Assembly: GCA_947258795.1 (NCBI GenBank)
Contig: CAMYJU010000007.1
Coordinates: 200,712 to 264,711, forward strand
Length of the DNA: 64,000 nt
Direction: 5' to 3'
Source: an uncultured Gammaproteobacteria bacterium
Lineage (GTDB): Bacteria > Pseudomonadota > Gammaproteobacteria > DRJJ01
Below the pieces are notes generated by a model, which had not been told where the DNA came from, did no database searches, and was given only the letters and a program-made list of their open reading frames with translations. Below, piece after piece: positions 18,943 to 27,019 of the stretch (position 1 is the first letter of the stretch; each line of letters begins with the position of its first letter). The position numbers were made by a program, and so were the translations under genes.

Positions 18943-20379
18943 TCAGACCCGCGTACGCAGGCTGTTGCTACCCAGAAACTCTGATCTTTCGTGTTCTGTA
19001 GGGATAAACTGGGCAAGCCTTTGAAACAGTTCCTCTTCGCAGGTAACCGTTGTGGAGACCTTTTTCAGGATGGTGGTTGCCAGGGGGCCGATATAGAAAG
19101 CGAGACGACCTTCAATCATCTTCAGGTGTTCGTTGGAAATAGAGTAGCTGTCGTCCGGAACATGCGGGGTGCCTGCCATGTATGCCTGATTTTGATTGGG
19201 TATTGCGGGTATTGATGGTGCTATCGTGCCGATTACGGATGATACAAAACGGTCGCGGTCTTTCTGGTCAGGTATCTGTTTTGCCAGCGCTTCCACCAGA
19301 GCGCTTTTGCTGTTAAAGCTGTCCAGGTGCTTCTTGACCAGCAGGCGTGCCAGTGGACCGATGTAGAAGGCCAGACTGTTTTTCAGATTGTTCAGAAACT
19401 CATCATCCAGCTGGTTGTTGATCGTGCCGCCAGGTGCTGCAGCGGTGGCAAATTGGGTGGCCGTATAGGATATACCGGACAAAGAGTTTTCCTGTGATTC
19501 GGCCTTGTCCAGTACCGCCGTGAATTCCTCGGTAATCGAAATATTGTCTGTTATGTGGTCGTGCCTGAATTCATCGAGTCTGAGCAGCTTGCGTATCTCA
19601 AGGGCGAATGAAGCCGCTGTCTGAAAACGGTTACCGGGTTCGATGGACAGGGCCTTGCTGATAATCTTTCTGCAAGATCCGGGAATAGAACTGATGTCCT
19701 TGTTTTTCAGGTCAACGGGCCTGTTCTTGTCTTGCAGCCTGAGGGTGCCTGACAGAACAAGCAGTTCATACAGGATAATGCCGGTACTGTACAGATCGGC
19801 ACGATGGTCGACTTTGTGGCCCTGAAGCATTTCGGGAGCCATGTAGCGCAGGGTGCCGACCAGTTGCCCAGACAGGGTGATATCTGACTGATCAAGACGG
19901 GCAACACCGAAATCGGATATTTTGATATTCTTGCCGTTTTGAATAAATATATTACCCGGTTTCAGGTCTCGATGAACAATGCCGCGCATATGGGCATACT
20001 GTAGTCCGTCCAGTAATTGCTGGGTAATGACCAGGGCCTCAGTTTTGCTGATTTCGTTGCTTTGTAAATATTTTTTCAGGTCAGAGCCATTGTAGTATTC
20101 CATCACGATATAGGGCGTGTTCACATCTTCCCCATAGTCGAATACCGTCAGTATGCTCTGGTGGAGGCATCTGGCCGCAGCCTGGGCCTCCTTCCTGAAT
20201 CGGTACAGGTATTCTTCCTTTTTGTTACCTGCCAGCAGGTTATAGTGTATGGTCTTGATCGCTACATCGCGGTCAATACTTTCATCATAGCCTTTGTAGA
20301 CTATGCCCATCGAGCCTTCACCCAGGATACGGTCTATCCTGTATTTGCCTATACTGAGCGGTGTGGGTTGTGGGCTCAT
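18943..20379 (-). CDS. eukaryotic-type Ser/Thr protein kinase with two C-terminal YIGPLA repeats
   Basis: 478 residues. The kinase domain (about 13-270) is complete: glycine loop GEGSMGIVYKG, Lys42, HRDLKPGN (137-144), DFG (156-158), APE (181-183), with a typical activation loop. After a low-complexity linker come two copies of a 55-60-residue repeat, at about 325-384 and 416-470. Each starts with LAFYIGPLA and ends with an I-P-x(5)-R-x-x-F pattern. No transmembrane segment is visible, so the kinase is cytosolic. It begins 2 bases after the stop of the haem/HAMP gene, so both are co-translated and the membrane protein is the probable input. Target proteins are not visible. A matching phosphatase gene is absent from the window. 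Confidence 0.93.
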   Translation of the reverse strand: MSPQPTPLSIGKYRIDRILGEGSMGIVYKGYDESIDRDVAIKTIHYNLLAGNKKEEYLYRFRKEAQAAARCLHQSILTVFDYGEDVNTPYIVMEYYNGSDLKKYLQSNEISKTEALVITQQLLDGLQYAHMRGIVHRDLKPGNIFIQNGKNIKISDFGVARLDQSDITLSGQLVGTLRYMAPEMLQGHKVDHRADLYSTGIILYELLVLSGTLRLQDKNRPVDLKNKDISSIPGSCRKIISKALSIEPGNRFQTAASFALEIRKLLRLDEFRHDHITDNISITEEFTAVLDKAESQENSLSGISYTATQFATAAAPGGTINNQLDDEFLNNLKNSLAFYIGPLARLLVKKHLDSFNSKSALVEALAKQIPDQKDRDRFVSSVIGTIAPSIPAIPNQNQAYMAGTPHVPDDSYSISNEHLKMIEGRLAFYIGPLATTILKKVSTTVTCEEELFQRLAQFIPTEHERSEFLGSNSLRTRV

Positions 20380-20381
20380 AT

Positions 20382-21278
20382 TTACTGGGGCGGCTTGTTG
20401 TAGATCGTATCGTCAAGCATGTTGATAGCGCTGCCCAGGCTGCGACGCATGCGATTAAAGGACTGGGCCAGGGATGAGATCTCATCATTGCCCTTGGGTT
20501 CAAATTCCGGCGTCTCGGTACCGCCCATACTGACCTCGTTTGCCAGTTTGGACATGACGCGTATGCGTCGAATGATCATGCCGTGTAATGACAGGTTCAG
20601 TAAAATAGCGATAATGACAAAGACACCCAGCAAGGATCCCATAAAGGTATAAAAGGCCCGCTCGGCTCTCTCATACGGAATTGTTGCCGGTACCGACACA
20701 ACCTGTGCACCAACCACCTGGTCCATCTTCCAGCCAAAACCGTTAGCGGTGCCATACAGTACCTTCATGGTATCAGGGGCGTCGCTGATTATGCCATGAC
20801 AGCTCAGGCATCCTTCATTCTTTATCCTGATCGGGCGGCTCAGGAACAGGCTGGGGCCGGTAGGCGTGTCACGTTCACCGATAAATTCTTTTTCATCAGG
20901 ATGTGATCTGAACCATTCAACAATATCCATTTCCCAGGCCGCGGCGCGGTTCATCGGATTGGTTGGATTGATAGTTGCTTCCTTGTAGCTGTAGTCAGGA
21001 TATTGTATTTGCAGTCGTTTGATATTCTGAGTGGCGGCATAGGCAGGAACGGTTTGTGGCAGGAACTGCTTCTTTTGCTGTCTTGCCAGCAATGGTTTGA
21101 TTTCGTTTACGGTATAGCCGCGTATGGCCATGGCGCTGGCCATCATGATGCCGGCATTATGCAGCACCTCTTCCTGCGCATTTTTCTGTAATATAGTAAA
21201 TGCAAAAAAGCCGGCACTCACAAAGCCGATTGCGAAAGCGAGTATCAGTATTAGATTAAATTTGAAACGTAAGCCCAT
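20382..21278 (-). CDS. membrane sensor with periplasmic CxxCH haem domain (Tll0287-like/DUF3365) and HAMP
   Basis: 298 residues. An N-terminal signal-anchor helix (about 8-30) is followed by a periplasmic domain with one haem-c motif, CLSCH (157-161), and a distal GAQVVSVPATIPYE segment typical of DUF3365/Tll0287-like sensors. A second helix (about 212-235) and a HAMP linker (about 232-285, ending DEISSLAQSFNRMRRSL) follow. The protein then stops, so it has no kinase, cyclase or chemoreceptor output of its own. It lies 2 bases from the periplasmic protein gene upstream and 2 bases from the Ser/Thr kinase gene downstream, which strongly suggests a sensor-kinase system responding to redox state or a diatomic gas. 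The haem is inferred from the motif only. Confidence 0.88.
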   Translation of the reverse strand: MGLRFKFNLILILAFAIGFVSAGFFAFTILQKNAQEEVLHNAGIMMASAMAIRGYTVNEIKPLLARQQKKQFLPQTVPAYAATQNIKRLQIQYPDYSYKEATINPTNPMNRAAAWEMDIVEWFRSHPDEKEFIGERDTPTGPSLFLSRPIRIKNEGCLSCHGIISDAPDTMKVLYGTANGFGWKMDQVVGAQVVSVPATIPYERAERAFYTFMGSLLGVFVIIAILLNLSLHGMIIRRIRVMSKLANEVSMGGTETPEFEPKGNDEISSLAQSFNRMRRSLGSAINMLDDTIYNKPPQ

Positions 21279-21280
21279 GG

Positions 21281-21841
21281 CTATTCTCCAACGTATAGTG
21301 CAATTTCAGATTTGGCCTGACACTGAATGTACTCGGTATAGGTTTTGGTAAAACCAACCAGGTCAAAGCGAGCCTCCTGTAAACCGCTTTTCTCCCAACT
21401 TGGCCAGAAGCCCATGTGAACAGACGCCCAGTAACCCTTGATAAACTGGGCCAGATATTCAGGATCAAATGTTGCGATCAGAGCGGTCTTTTTATCGGTA
21501 AATTGCTCAATCACTATCGGTTCGTATTTGTCTACGTTGATACGGGTGTTACTATACGATGTATCGATGATTGAATTTGTGACGATATACAGATTGGCGC
21601 CGGTTAATAACAGATAAAGCCTGGTTTCATCATCCTGGATACGCACCGCGGCATCAGCAGATCGCATATAGCAGCCCTGCTTGTGAGTTACCGGATTGTA
21701 TCCCTTTACGACCTGCCAGTTCCGGGCAGCCATGCGACTCTCCAGATCAGTCGACGCATGGGCTGGATAAATAATAACCAGACAGTAGATAAGGCAGAAG
21801 CTGAAAAAGCGGGTAAAAAAGCTTGGAATAGAAATCTTCAT
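21281..21841 (-). CDS. periplasmic protein of unknown function, first gene of the haem-sensor/kinase operon
   Basis: 186 residues from the ATG at 21841; a frame from 21889 adds 16 residues before the signal peptide and is less likely. The N-terminus MKISIPSFFTRFFSFCLIY continues hydrophobic and ends PAHAS, a signal peptidase site. The mature protein has two cysteines (in KQGCYMRSADA and YIQCQAK) that could form a disulfide. I do not recognise the family; the sequence is weakly reminiscent of IalB-type periplasmic proteins, which I cannot confirm. Its stop is 2 bases before the haem/HAMP gene, so it may be a ligand-binding or accessory subunit of that sensor. Confidence 0.75.
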   Translation of the reverse strand: MKISIPSFFTRFFSFCLIYCLVIIYPAHASTDLESRMAARNWQVVKGYNPVTHKQGCYMRSADAAVRIQDDETRLYLLLTGANLYIVTNSIIDTSYSNTRINVDKYEPIVIEQFTDKKTALIATFDPEYLAQFIKGYWASVHMGFWPSWEKSGLQEARFDLVGFTKTYTEYIQCQAKSEIALYVGE

Positions 21842-22168
21842 TTGTTTGCTCGTCCATTGAACACTGCTACCGAGAGCATTTAAATCCATCCTGACATCCG
21901 TCAGTTTCCTGTGTCGATTATGGTCTTGTATGCCGACAGGAACAGGCTACGCCACTTTGAAAAAAAAACAAGTGGTGACGGCATTATAGTATTAATAGAC
22001 TATTCTTGTATATGGAAATGCTAATACAACACAATATGTAGGGCATTATCTCATAGTCAGATGATGCTGAACAGAACAAATATGACGGCTGGACTAATAA
22101 CCTTATTAACCATATGTTAGCGTTAAGCTTGTACTGTGGCGTCAGACTATGGATCGACAGGTGAGTGG
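21842..22168. other. divergent intergenic region
   Basis: 327 bases between two divergent genes, the periplasmic protein (minus) and the RND transporter (plus). It holds an inverted repeat CCACTT / AAGTGG around an A-tract at 21952-21975. Both promoters should be here but no clear consensus pair is visible. An in-frame GTG at 22136 could start the RND gene earlier. Confidence 0.5.
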
Positions 22169-24727
22169 ATGCGATTTTCGCCAAGGCAGACATACGAGGT
22201 ATTGGTGCTGGACCGGCCGGCAATCACCCTGTTGCTCGCTTTTATCTTGCTGGTTGTATTTGGATTGTATGTACACCAGTTCAGGCTGGATGCCTCCGCG
22301 GATTCCCTGGTGCTGGAGAACGATGAAAACCTGCGTTACTACCGCTCTGTGAAAGCGCGATATGGTACTGCGGATTATATTGTCATTACCTATAAGCCAT
22401 ACAGAAGCCTGTTGGCCGATGAATCCCTGGCCGACCTGGTCAGCTTGCGTGACAGTCTGCTGGCAATGGAAAGCGTGGAGTCGGTTAACAGTATCCTTGA
22501 TGTACCACTTATTAGCAGTCCTGCTGTCAGTATTTCGGAATTGCAAAAAAAAGTACCTACCCTGCTGGATACAGATACCGACCGGGCCCTGGCACGCAAG
22601 GAGTTTCTGCAAAGCCCACTGTACAAGGACATGATCCTGAGCAAGGACGGGAAAACGACTGCCTTGCAGATCAATTTTCACAGGGACGGGAAATACAGTA
22701 AGTTACTGAGCAGGCGCGAAGCCTTGAGGGAGAAAGGCCAGCATCGGCAACTGACAGATGAAGAGGCTGTCGAGCTTGAAACGATCAGTGATGAATTTCA
22801 GCAATACAGTATACTAGTCGCAGCCAGGGAAAGCCGGGATATCGGCATGATCCGCGCTATTATGAATGAGCATCGCTCATCTGCTGTCATGCACCTGGGT
22901 GGTATTCCGATGATCACCTCGGATATGATTGATTTTATCAGGCATGATCTGCTGGTGTTTGGGGTGGGCGTTATCGTTTTTCTGATTGCTATGATGGCGA
23001 TTATTTTCAGAAAGCCCCGTTATATTCTGTTACCCTTGTTTTGCTGCCTGATAACAGTCATCTTTATGGTTGGTTATCTCGGCATGGTTGACTGGCGTGT
23101 CACCGTGGTCTCATCGAATTTCATTTCCCTTTTGCTGATTATTACCCTGTCACTGAATATACACCTGGTGGTGCGTTATCTTGAGTTGCTGCGCATGCAT
23201 CCGGAAGCAGACCAGAAAACGCTGTTACAGGAAACCATCAGGACAAAGGTGATCCCGAGCTTCTATACAGCATTGACTACCGTTGTGGCTTTCAGCTCAT
23301 TGATTGTGAGTGATATCCGACCGGTTATTGATTTTGGCTGGATGATGGCGATCGGGATTAGCGCAGGATTCGTATTTACCTTTACAGTGCTGCCGGCCAT
23401 TTTTGTACTGCTGAAGCCTAAGCGGGTGCATTTGAGACTGGATATTACCGGCAGGTTCACCGGTTTTATTGCTAACCTGGTCATACAGAACACAAGGCCG
23501 ATTATGTATTTCTTTATTGCCTTTTCGGTACTCAGTGTGGCCGGTATGTTCAGGCTGACGGTTGAAAACAGGTTCATTGATCATTTCAAGGATTCGACTG
23601 ATATCTACCAGGGGATGAAGGTTATCGATGAAGAGCTGGGTGGAACGACCCCGATGGATATCATCGTTGACGCAGATGCTGAATTTTATAAATCGCTGAA
23701 AGAAGAGCAGGCCTTTCTGGAAGAACTGGATATGGAGGATGAAGAACCGGGTGAAGCCGGGCTGAGTGGAACCAGTTACTGGTTTAATATGTACCGCCTC
23801 GACAAGATAAATGAGATTCATGCGTATCTGGAGCAGTTGCCGGAGTCAGGCAAGGTGCTTTCCCTGAATACAGCCATGTCCATGCTCAAAACGATCAATG
23901 GCGGCAAGCCGCTGGATAACTACAGCATGTCGATTCTTTACAAGAAGCTGCCGACAGACATCAAGGAAACCCTGTTTGACCCGTATATGTCTGATGATGC
24001 CAACCAGCTACGTTTTTCAGTTCGTGTATATGAGTCAGACCCGGCTCTGAGACGCAACGAGTTGATCAAAAAAGTCAGGCATGACCTGGTCAACAAGCTG
24101 GGTCTGGCCGAGGAACAGGTTCACATGACCGGCATGGTGGTGCTTTACAATAACATGCTGCAAAGCCTGTTCAGGTCCCAGATATTAACTATCGGGGCCG
24201 TATTCCTGGCCATTATGCTGCTGTTCATCATACTGTTCAGGTCCTTGCTGATGGCAACGATCGCAATCATACCCAACCTGTTCGCCGCCGGCATGGTGCT
24301 CGGACTGATGGGCTGGCTGAATATACCGCTTGATATCATGACCATTACCATTGCGGCCATTACAATCGGTATCGCAGTTGACAATACCATACACTATATA
24401 CATCGCTACTCCGATGAGATCATCCGGGATCATGATTACGCTGCGGCAGTCAGGCGTTGTCATGGCAGTATCGGCCGGGCGATGTACTATACATCCATCA
24501 CCGTCATAACAGGATTTTCTATCCTGGTCTTTTCGCGTTTTATGCCAACGATCTATTTCGGCGTGCTGACCGGTTTTGCGATGTTTGTCGCCATTATCGC
24601 AGACCTGATCCTGTTGCCGCTAATTCTGATGATGGTCAAACCGGGCGTGAAGCATATGCCCGAAGCCAGGCCGACACGGCTGGTTCCTCATCGGTATGGG
24701 CAGACTGCAAACCTGCTTCAAGATTAG
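22169..24727 (+). CDS. RND superfamily (MMPL-type) transporter
   Basis: 852 residues from the ATG at 22169, which has AGGTGAG just upstream; a GTG at 22136 would add 11 residues before the first helix. The protein has two related halves. Each half has one N-terminal helix, a large periplasmic loop, then a cluster of five helices, giving about 12 membrane spans. The second half shows the conserved GIAVDNTIHYIHRYSDE motif of sterol-sensing/MMPL-type RND proteins. Such proteins without a membrane-fusion partner often move lipids, hopanoids or siderophores. No membrane-fusion or outer-membrane channel gene is adjacent. The substrate cannot be inferred. Confidence 0.92.
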   Translation: MRFSPRQTYEVLVLDRPAITLLLAFILLVVFGLYVHQFRLDASADSLVLENDENLRYYRSVKARYGTADYIVITYKPYRSLLADESLADLVSLRDSLLAMESVESVNSILDVPLISSPAVSISELQKKVPTLLDTDTDRALARKEFLQSPLYKDMILSKDGKTTALQINFHRDGKYSKLLSRREALREKGQHRQLTDEEAVELETISDEFQQYSILVAARESRDIGMIRAIMNEHRSSAVMHLGGIPMITSDMIDFIRHDLLVFGVGVIVFLIAMMAIIFRKPRYILLPLFCCLITVIFMVGYLGMVDWRVTVVSSNFISLLLIITLSLNIHLVVRYLELLRMHPEADQKTLLQETIRTKVIPSFYTALTTVVAFSSLIVSDIRPVIDFGWMMAIGISAGFVFTFTVLPAIFVLLKPKRVHLRLDITGRFTGFIANLVIQNTRPIMYFFIAFSVLSVAGMFRLTVENRFIDHFKDSTDIYQGMKVIDEELGGTTPMDIIVDADAEFYKSLKEEQAFLEELDMEDEEPGEAGLSGTSYWFNMYRLDKINEIHAYLEQLPESGKVLSLNTAMSMLKTINGGKPLDNYSMSILYKKLPTDIKETLFDPYMSDDANQLRFSVRVYESDPALRRNELIKKVRHDLVNKLGLAEEQVHMTGMVVLYNNMLQSLFRSQILTIGAVFLAIMLLFIILFRSLLMATIAIIPNLFAAGMVLGLMGWLNIPLDIMTITIAAITIGIAVDNTIHYIHRYSDEIIRDHDYAAAVRRCHGSIGRAMYYTSITVITGFSILVFSRFMPTIYFGVLTGFAMFVAIIADLILLPLILMMVKPGVKHMPEARPTRLVPHRYGQTANLLQD

Positions 24728-24823
24728 ATTCGAAATGTCGATATACCTGTAACAGGGACAGAATGAATTAGAGAGCGGTAGTGGACGTGCTCGCTGGTTA
24801 TCCCTGGTCAGGTGATGTAAATA

Positions 24824-25081
24824 ATGAACAAGTTTACTGTTTTAGGTTACGGATTGATTTTGGCAGGGTTGCTGCTGGCAGCCTGTGGATCAGGTCAGGT
24901 CAGACATGCTGACAGGCTGATTGCATGCCCGCCCGAGCCACGGCCACAGGTCTGTACCCGGGAATACAGACCGGTATGTGCGCTACACCTGGGTGGCGAG
25001 GAAAGGACCTATGCGACGGGTTGTACCGCATGCACCAACCCGGAAGTAACGGCTTATCACGAGGGTGCCTGCAAGGAATAA
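24824..25081 (+). CDS. small lipoprotein with Kazal-like cysteine domain
   Basis: 85 residues. The signal peptide ends in LLAAC with Cys21, a clear lipobox. The mature part has six further cysteines in a Kazal-like order: CPPEPRPQVCTREYRPVCA, then TYATGCTACTNPEV and a final C near the end. The PVC and TY-x-x-x-C elements match Kazal-type serine protease inhibitors. It may protect the cell against external proteases or simply be a disulfide-stabilised lipoprotein. It follows the RND gene by 96 bases on the same strand. The ribosome site is AGGTGATG. Confidence 0.78.
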   Translation: MNKFTVLGYGLILAGLLLAACGSGQVRHADRLIACPPEPRPQVCTREYRPVCALHLGGEERTYATGCTACTNPEVTAYHEGACKE

Positions 25082-25106
25082 TGTTCACATCCTTGCAGGG
25101 CACTGT

Positions 25107-26186
25107 CTACCAGCCATATCCCAGTTTGATACTGTATCGATTATCGATCCGGTCCTTGCCGGCGGCCGGGGTGTTGTCAAAGTCGACGTTGGCCTCGAGG
25201 CTTGCACTAAAGCCGTGCGGCAACAGGAATCTTAGCCCGGTCCATGATTTGACAATGACATCCTCTGTGTCTTCTAGGCTCAGTACCCCCAGGTGTTTGT
25301 GGTAGAACTGCGTGAAGTCGGTAAATACAAACTTGTCGAAGTCAATGGCCCAGTTCATGGCGCCAAATTCGTTGAGGTCCTCATTTTCAAAATCCTCCCG
25401 TGCCCACGATAAACCCAGTTCGCCTGACAGGTTCAGTTTCTTGCGTTTGTAGAAGAGGTAACCAATGCCGCCACCCAGACCGCTGCGCAGATTCAGGTCG
25501 GCCAGCTCATCACTTTCGAAATAAAGACTGCCATAGTAATAATGCCTTTCCGAAACAAAGTAGTCGTATTTGCCGGTCGTCAGCCATTTGTCCTTGGTAG
25601 TCACACTGCTGGAGGAATCCTTTTCCAGGTCTGCAAACAGGCGTACGCGGTCGTGTGCCCGGCGAATTGTCAGTTCGGCGTCCAGGTCAATCTCATCGGT
25701 GTCAGTGTTGCCCCGCTCAAAGTCCAGTGCGACATTCACCTTGCCGGATGTCTTGTAACCCCCGTCAATTCGCCAGGATTCCGGGTTGATATAAGCCAGT
25801 GTTTTGCGTTTAACGATCACAGGGGTGGTGCCGGTTTCGGTTTCTATAATCGTCGAGTCGGCCTCATTCCTGATCGCCCTGGTAGAGACTATCTGTTTAT
25901 CATCCAGCATGATCCTGACGGGTTTGACGGTTTGTAACTGGCTGACCTCGTCCCAATTGACCTTTATCGTGCCGGCATAGGGTGTTTTGAATTCCAGAAC
26001 CTGCTGGGCCTGTTTTAGCACCTGTCCGGTGATCTGGTCACCGTTTTTCATGATCAGGACATCGGCATAAACAGCGTCTACCGACAACATGGCCGTCAGA
26101 AAAAGGACGGTCGTTTGCAGCCGGTGTTTAAATCTTGTCATTAAGGGTTTGGTATTGCGGGTGTTGTTCAGATTGTTATCGCTCAT
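25107..26186 (-). CDS. DUF481 family outer membrane protein (YdiY-like)
   Basis: 359 residues from the ATG at 26186, which has GGATAAG 7 bases upstream; an internal ATG at 26141 gives a more standard signal peptide (MTRFKHRLQTTVLFLTAML, cut after VYA), so that start is a real alternative. The first mature segment (DVLIMKNGDQITGQVL) is a short Sm-like fold often seen before DUF481. The rest is rich in alternating beta strands (LRSGLGGGIGYLFYKRKKLNLSGELGLS) and ends in the aromatic motif KLGYGW, as expected for an outer membrane barrel. The DUF481 family's role is poorly known; some members respond to salt or acid stress. Confidence 0.85.
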   Translation of the reverse strand: MSDNNLNNTRNTKPLMTRFKHRLQTTVLFLTAMLSVDAVYADVLIMKNGDQITGQVLKQAQQVLEFKTPYAGTIKVNWDEVSQLQTVKPVRIMLDDKQIVSTRAIRNEADSTIIETETGTTPVIVKRKTLAYINPESWRIDGGYKTSGKVNVALDFERGNTDTDEIDLDAELTIRRAHDRVRLFADLEKDSSSSVTTKDKWLTTGKYDYFVSERHYYYGSLYFESDELADLNLRSGLGGGIGYLFYKRKKLNLSGELGLSWAREDFENEDLNEFGAMNWAIDFDKFVFTDFTQFYHKHLGVLSLEDTEDVIVKSWTGLRFLLPHGFSASLEANVDFDNTPAAGKDRIDNRYSIKLGYGW

Positions 26187-26424
26187 ATCGTGTCTTATCC
26201 ACTGATTAATCATTGTGTGGCGTAGTCCGGAACAGGGGGCATCTTTACCTGGCCTGCTGGTCAGCCAGACAGCCGGCGCCAGCCCCACGCTATTGTACAC
26301 GATTATGGGCCCTTATACCTTATAATAAATATGGAAAATCGGGCGAGGCTGATATTAAACCGGAAATCGGCTATAAATGATTTTTTAATAGCTGATAAGG
26401 TCAGATTATTACAGCTTATTTGAC

Positions 26425-26452
26425 TTGACCTTGCACCTGCCTTGTCTAGACT
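26425..26452 (+). promoter_or_regulatory. putative sigma-70 promoter of the EF-hand gene
   Basis: TTGACC, a 16-base spacer, then TAGACT. Transcription would start near 26459, immediately before the first hairpin of the leader, giving an unusually long 5' leader of about 210 bases. Confidence 0.45.
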
Positions 26453-26459
26453 CAAATCA

Positions 26460-26595
26460 CGAGAAGCTCTTTCTCGACTTCAATACACAACCGGAACGGG
26501 TCTTTCCGGGTTGTCAGGTTTTGTACCTGATTGTCCTAGATAAAGAAGATAAATATCTATGATTCGGTAGTCCGGTTCGATCTATCTTGCGAACC
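26460..26595 (+). promoter_or_regulatory. structured 5' leader with four hairpins
   Basis: Four inverted repeats lie in a row: CGAGAA/TTCTCG (26460-26476), ACAACCGGAA paired with TTCCGGGTTGT with one bulge (26487-26514), CAGGT/ACCTG (26515-26529) and GGTTCG/CGAACC (26574-26595). No known riboswitch class is recognised. It could be a cis-acting RNA element controlling the EF-hand gene. Confidence 0.4.
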
Positions 26596-26607
26596 CGCAA
26601 CCAGATC

Positions 26608-26653
26608 ACTGACATATGGAAAGATCACATACTGACATATGGAAAGATTACAT
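26608..26653. repeat. tandem duplication, two 23-base units
   Basis: Two adjacent units beginning ACTGACATATGGAAAGAT differ at a single base (C or T at unit position 19). The second copy ends 2 bases before the GGAGG ribosome site of the EF-hand gene. Each unit contains an ATG. Confidence 0.85.
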
Positions 26654-26668
26654 GTGGAGGAACTAACC

Positions 26669-26938
26669 ATGACCAGATTTACTTTATTCATTGTCATGCT
26701 AACAGCGATGACAACTGCATTTTCTGCCGGCGAAATGAACAAGGATCAGGAAATGCGCTTCAATAAACTGGACACGGATGCCAATGGTTATATCAGCCAG
26801 GCTGAAGTCAAGGACAAGCATCGTGTCTTTTACTATTACCAGAGAGCGGATAAGAACTCAGACGGGCATCTGGATACATCCGAGTTCAGCGCTTTTGAAA
26901 TAGAAGTACCGGCATACCCCGCTTCAACAGGGCAATAA
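26669..26938 (+). CDS. secreted EF-hand calcium-binding protein
   Basis: 89 residues from the ATG at 26669, with GGAGG 8 bases upstream; an in-frame ATG at 26639 lies inside the tandem repeat and precedes the signal peptide. The signal peptide is MTRFTLFIVMLTAMTTAFSAG. Two EF-hand loops follow: DTDANGYISQAE and DKNSDGHLDTSE, both with the expected acidic residues, so the protein should bind calcium in the periplasm or outside. It is only slightly longer than a minimal EF-hand pair. It is convergent with the aspartic protease gene, with a long hairpin between them. Function beyond calcium binding is unknown. Confidence 0.87.
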   Translation: MTRFTLFIVMLTAMTTAFSAGEMNKDQEMRFNKLDTDANGYISQAEVKDKHRVFYYYQRADKNSDGHLDTSEFSAFEIEVPAYPASTGQ

Positions 26939-26957
26939 GCCTGATCAGGTGTGCGGT

Positions 26958-26996
26958 TTTGCCTGTTGCAGTCAGAAACTGGCTGCAACAGGCAAA
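26958..26996. terminator. long perfect hairpin between convergent genes
   Basis: TTTGCCTGTTGCAG pairs perfectly with CTGCAACAGGCAAA over 14 bases with an 11-base loop. It lies 19 bases after the EF-hand stop and 23 bases before the aspartic protease stop. No T-run follows on either strand, but the position suggests a shared transcript end. Confidence 0.6.
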
Positions 26997-27019
26997 GGAG
27001 TAGTAGATTCCGCTTTCTG

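Larger units (their letters stand above)
26187..26668. other. intergenic region with structured leader of the EF-hand gene
   Basis: 482 bases between the divergent DUF481 and EF-hand genes. It contains a sigma-70-like promoter (26425-26452), four hairpins in a row (26460-26476, 26487-26514, 26515-26529, 26574-26595) and a 23-base tandem duplication (26608-26653). These are listed separately. Confidence 0.6.

Noticed and set aside
19085-19095. GCCGATAT on the plus strand inside the kinase gene, like a sigma-28 -10 element
   Set aside because: No AAG at the required 14-base distance and no plus-strand gene downstream.
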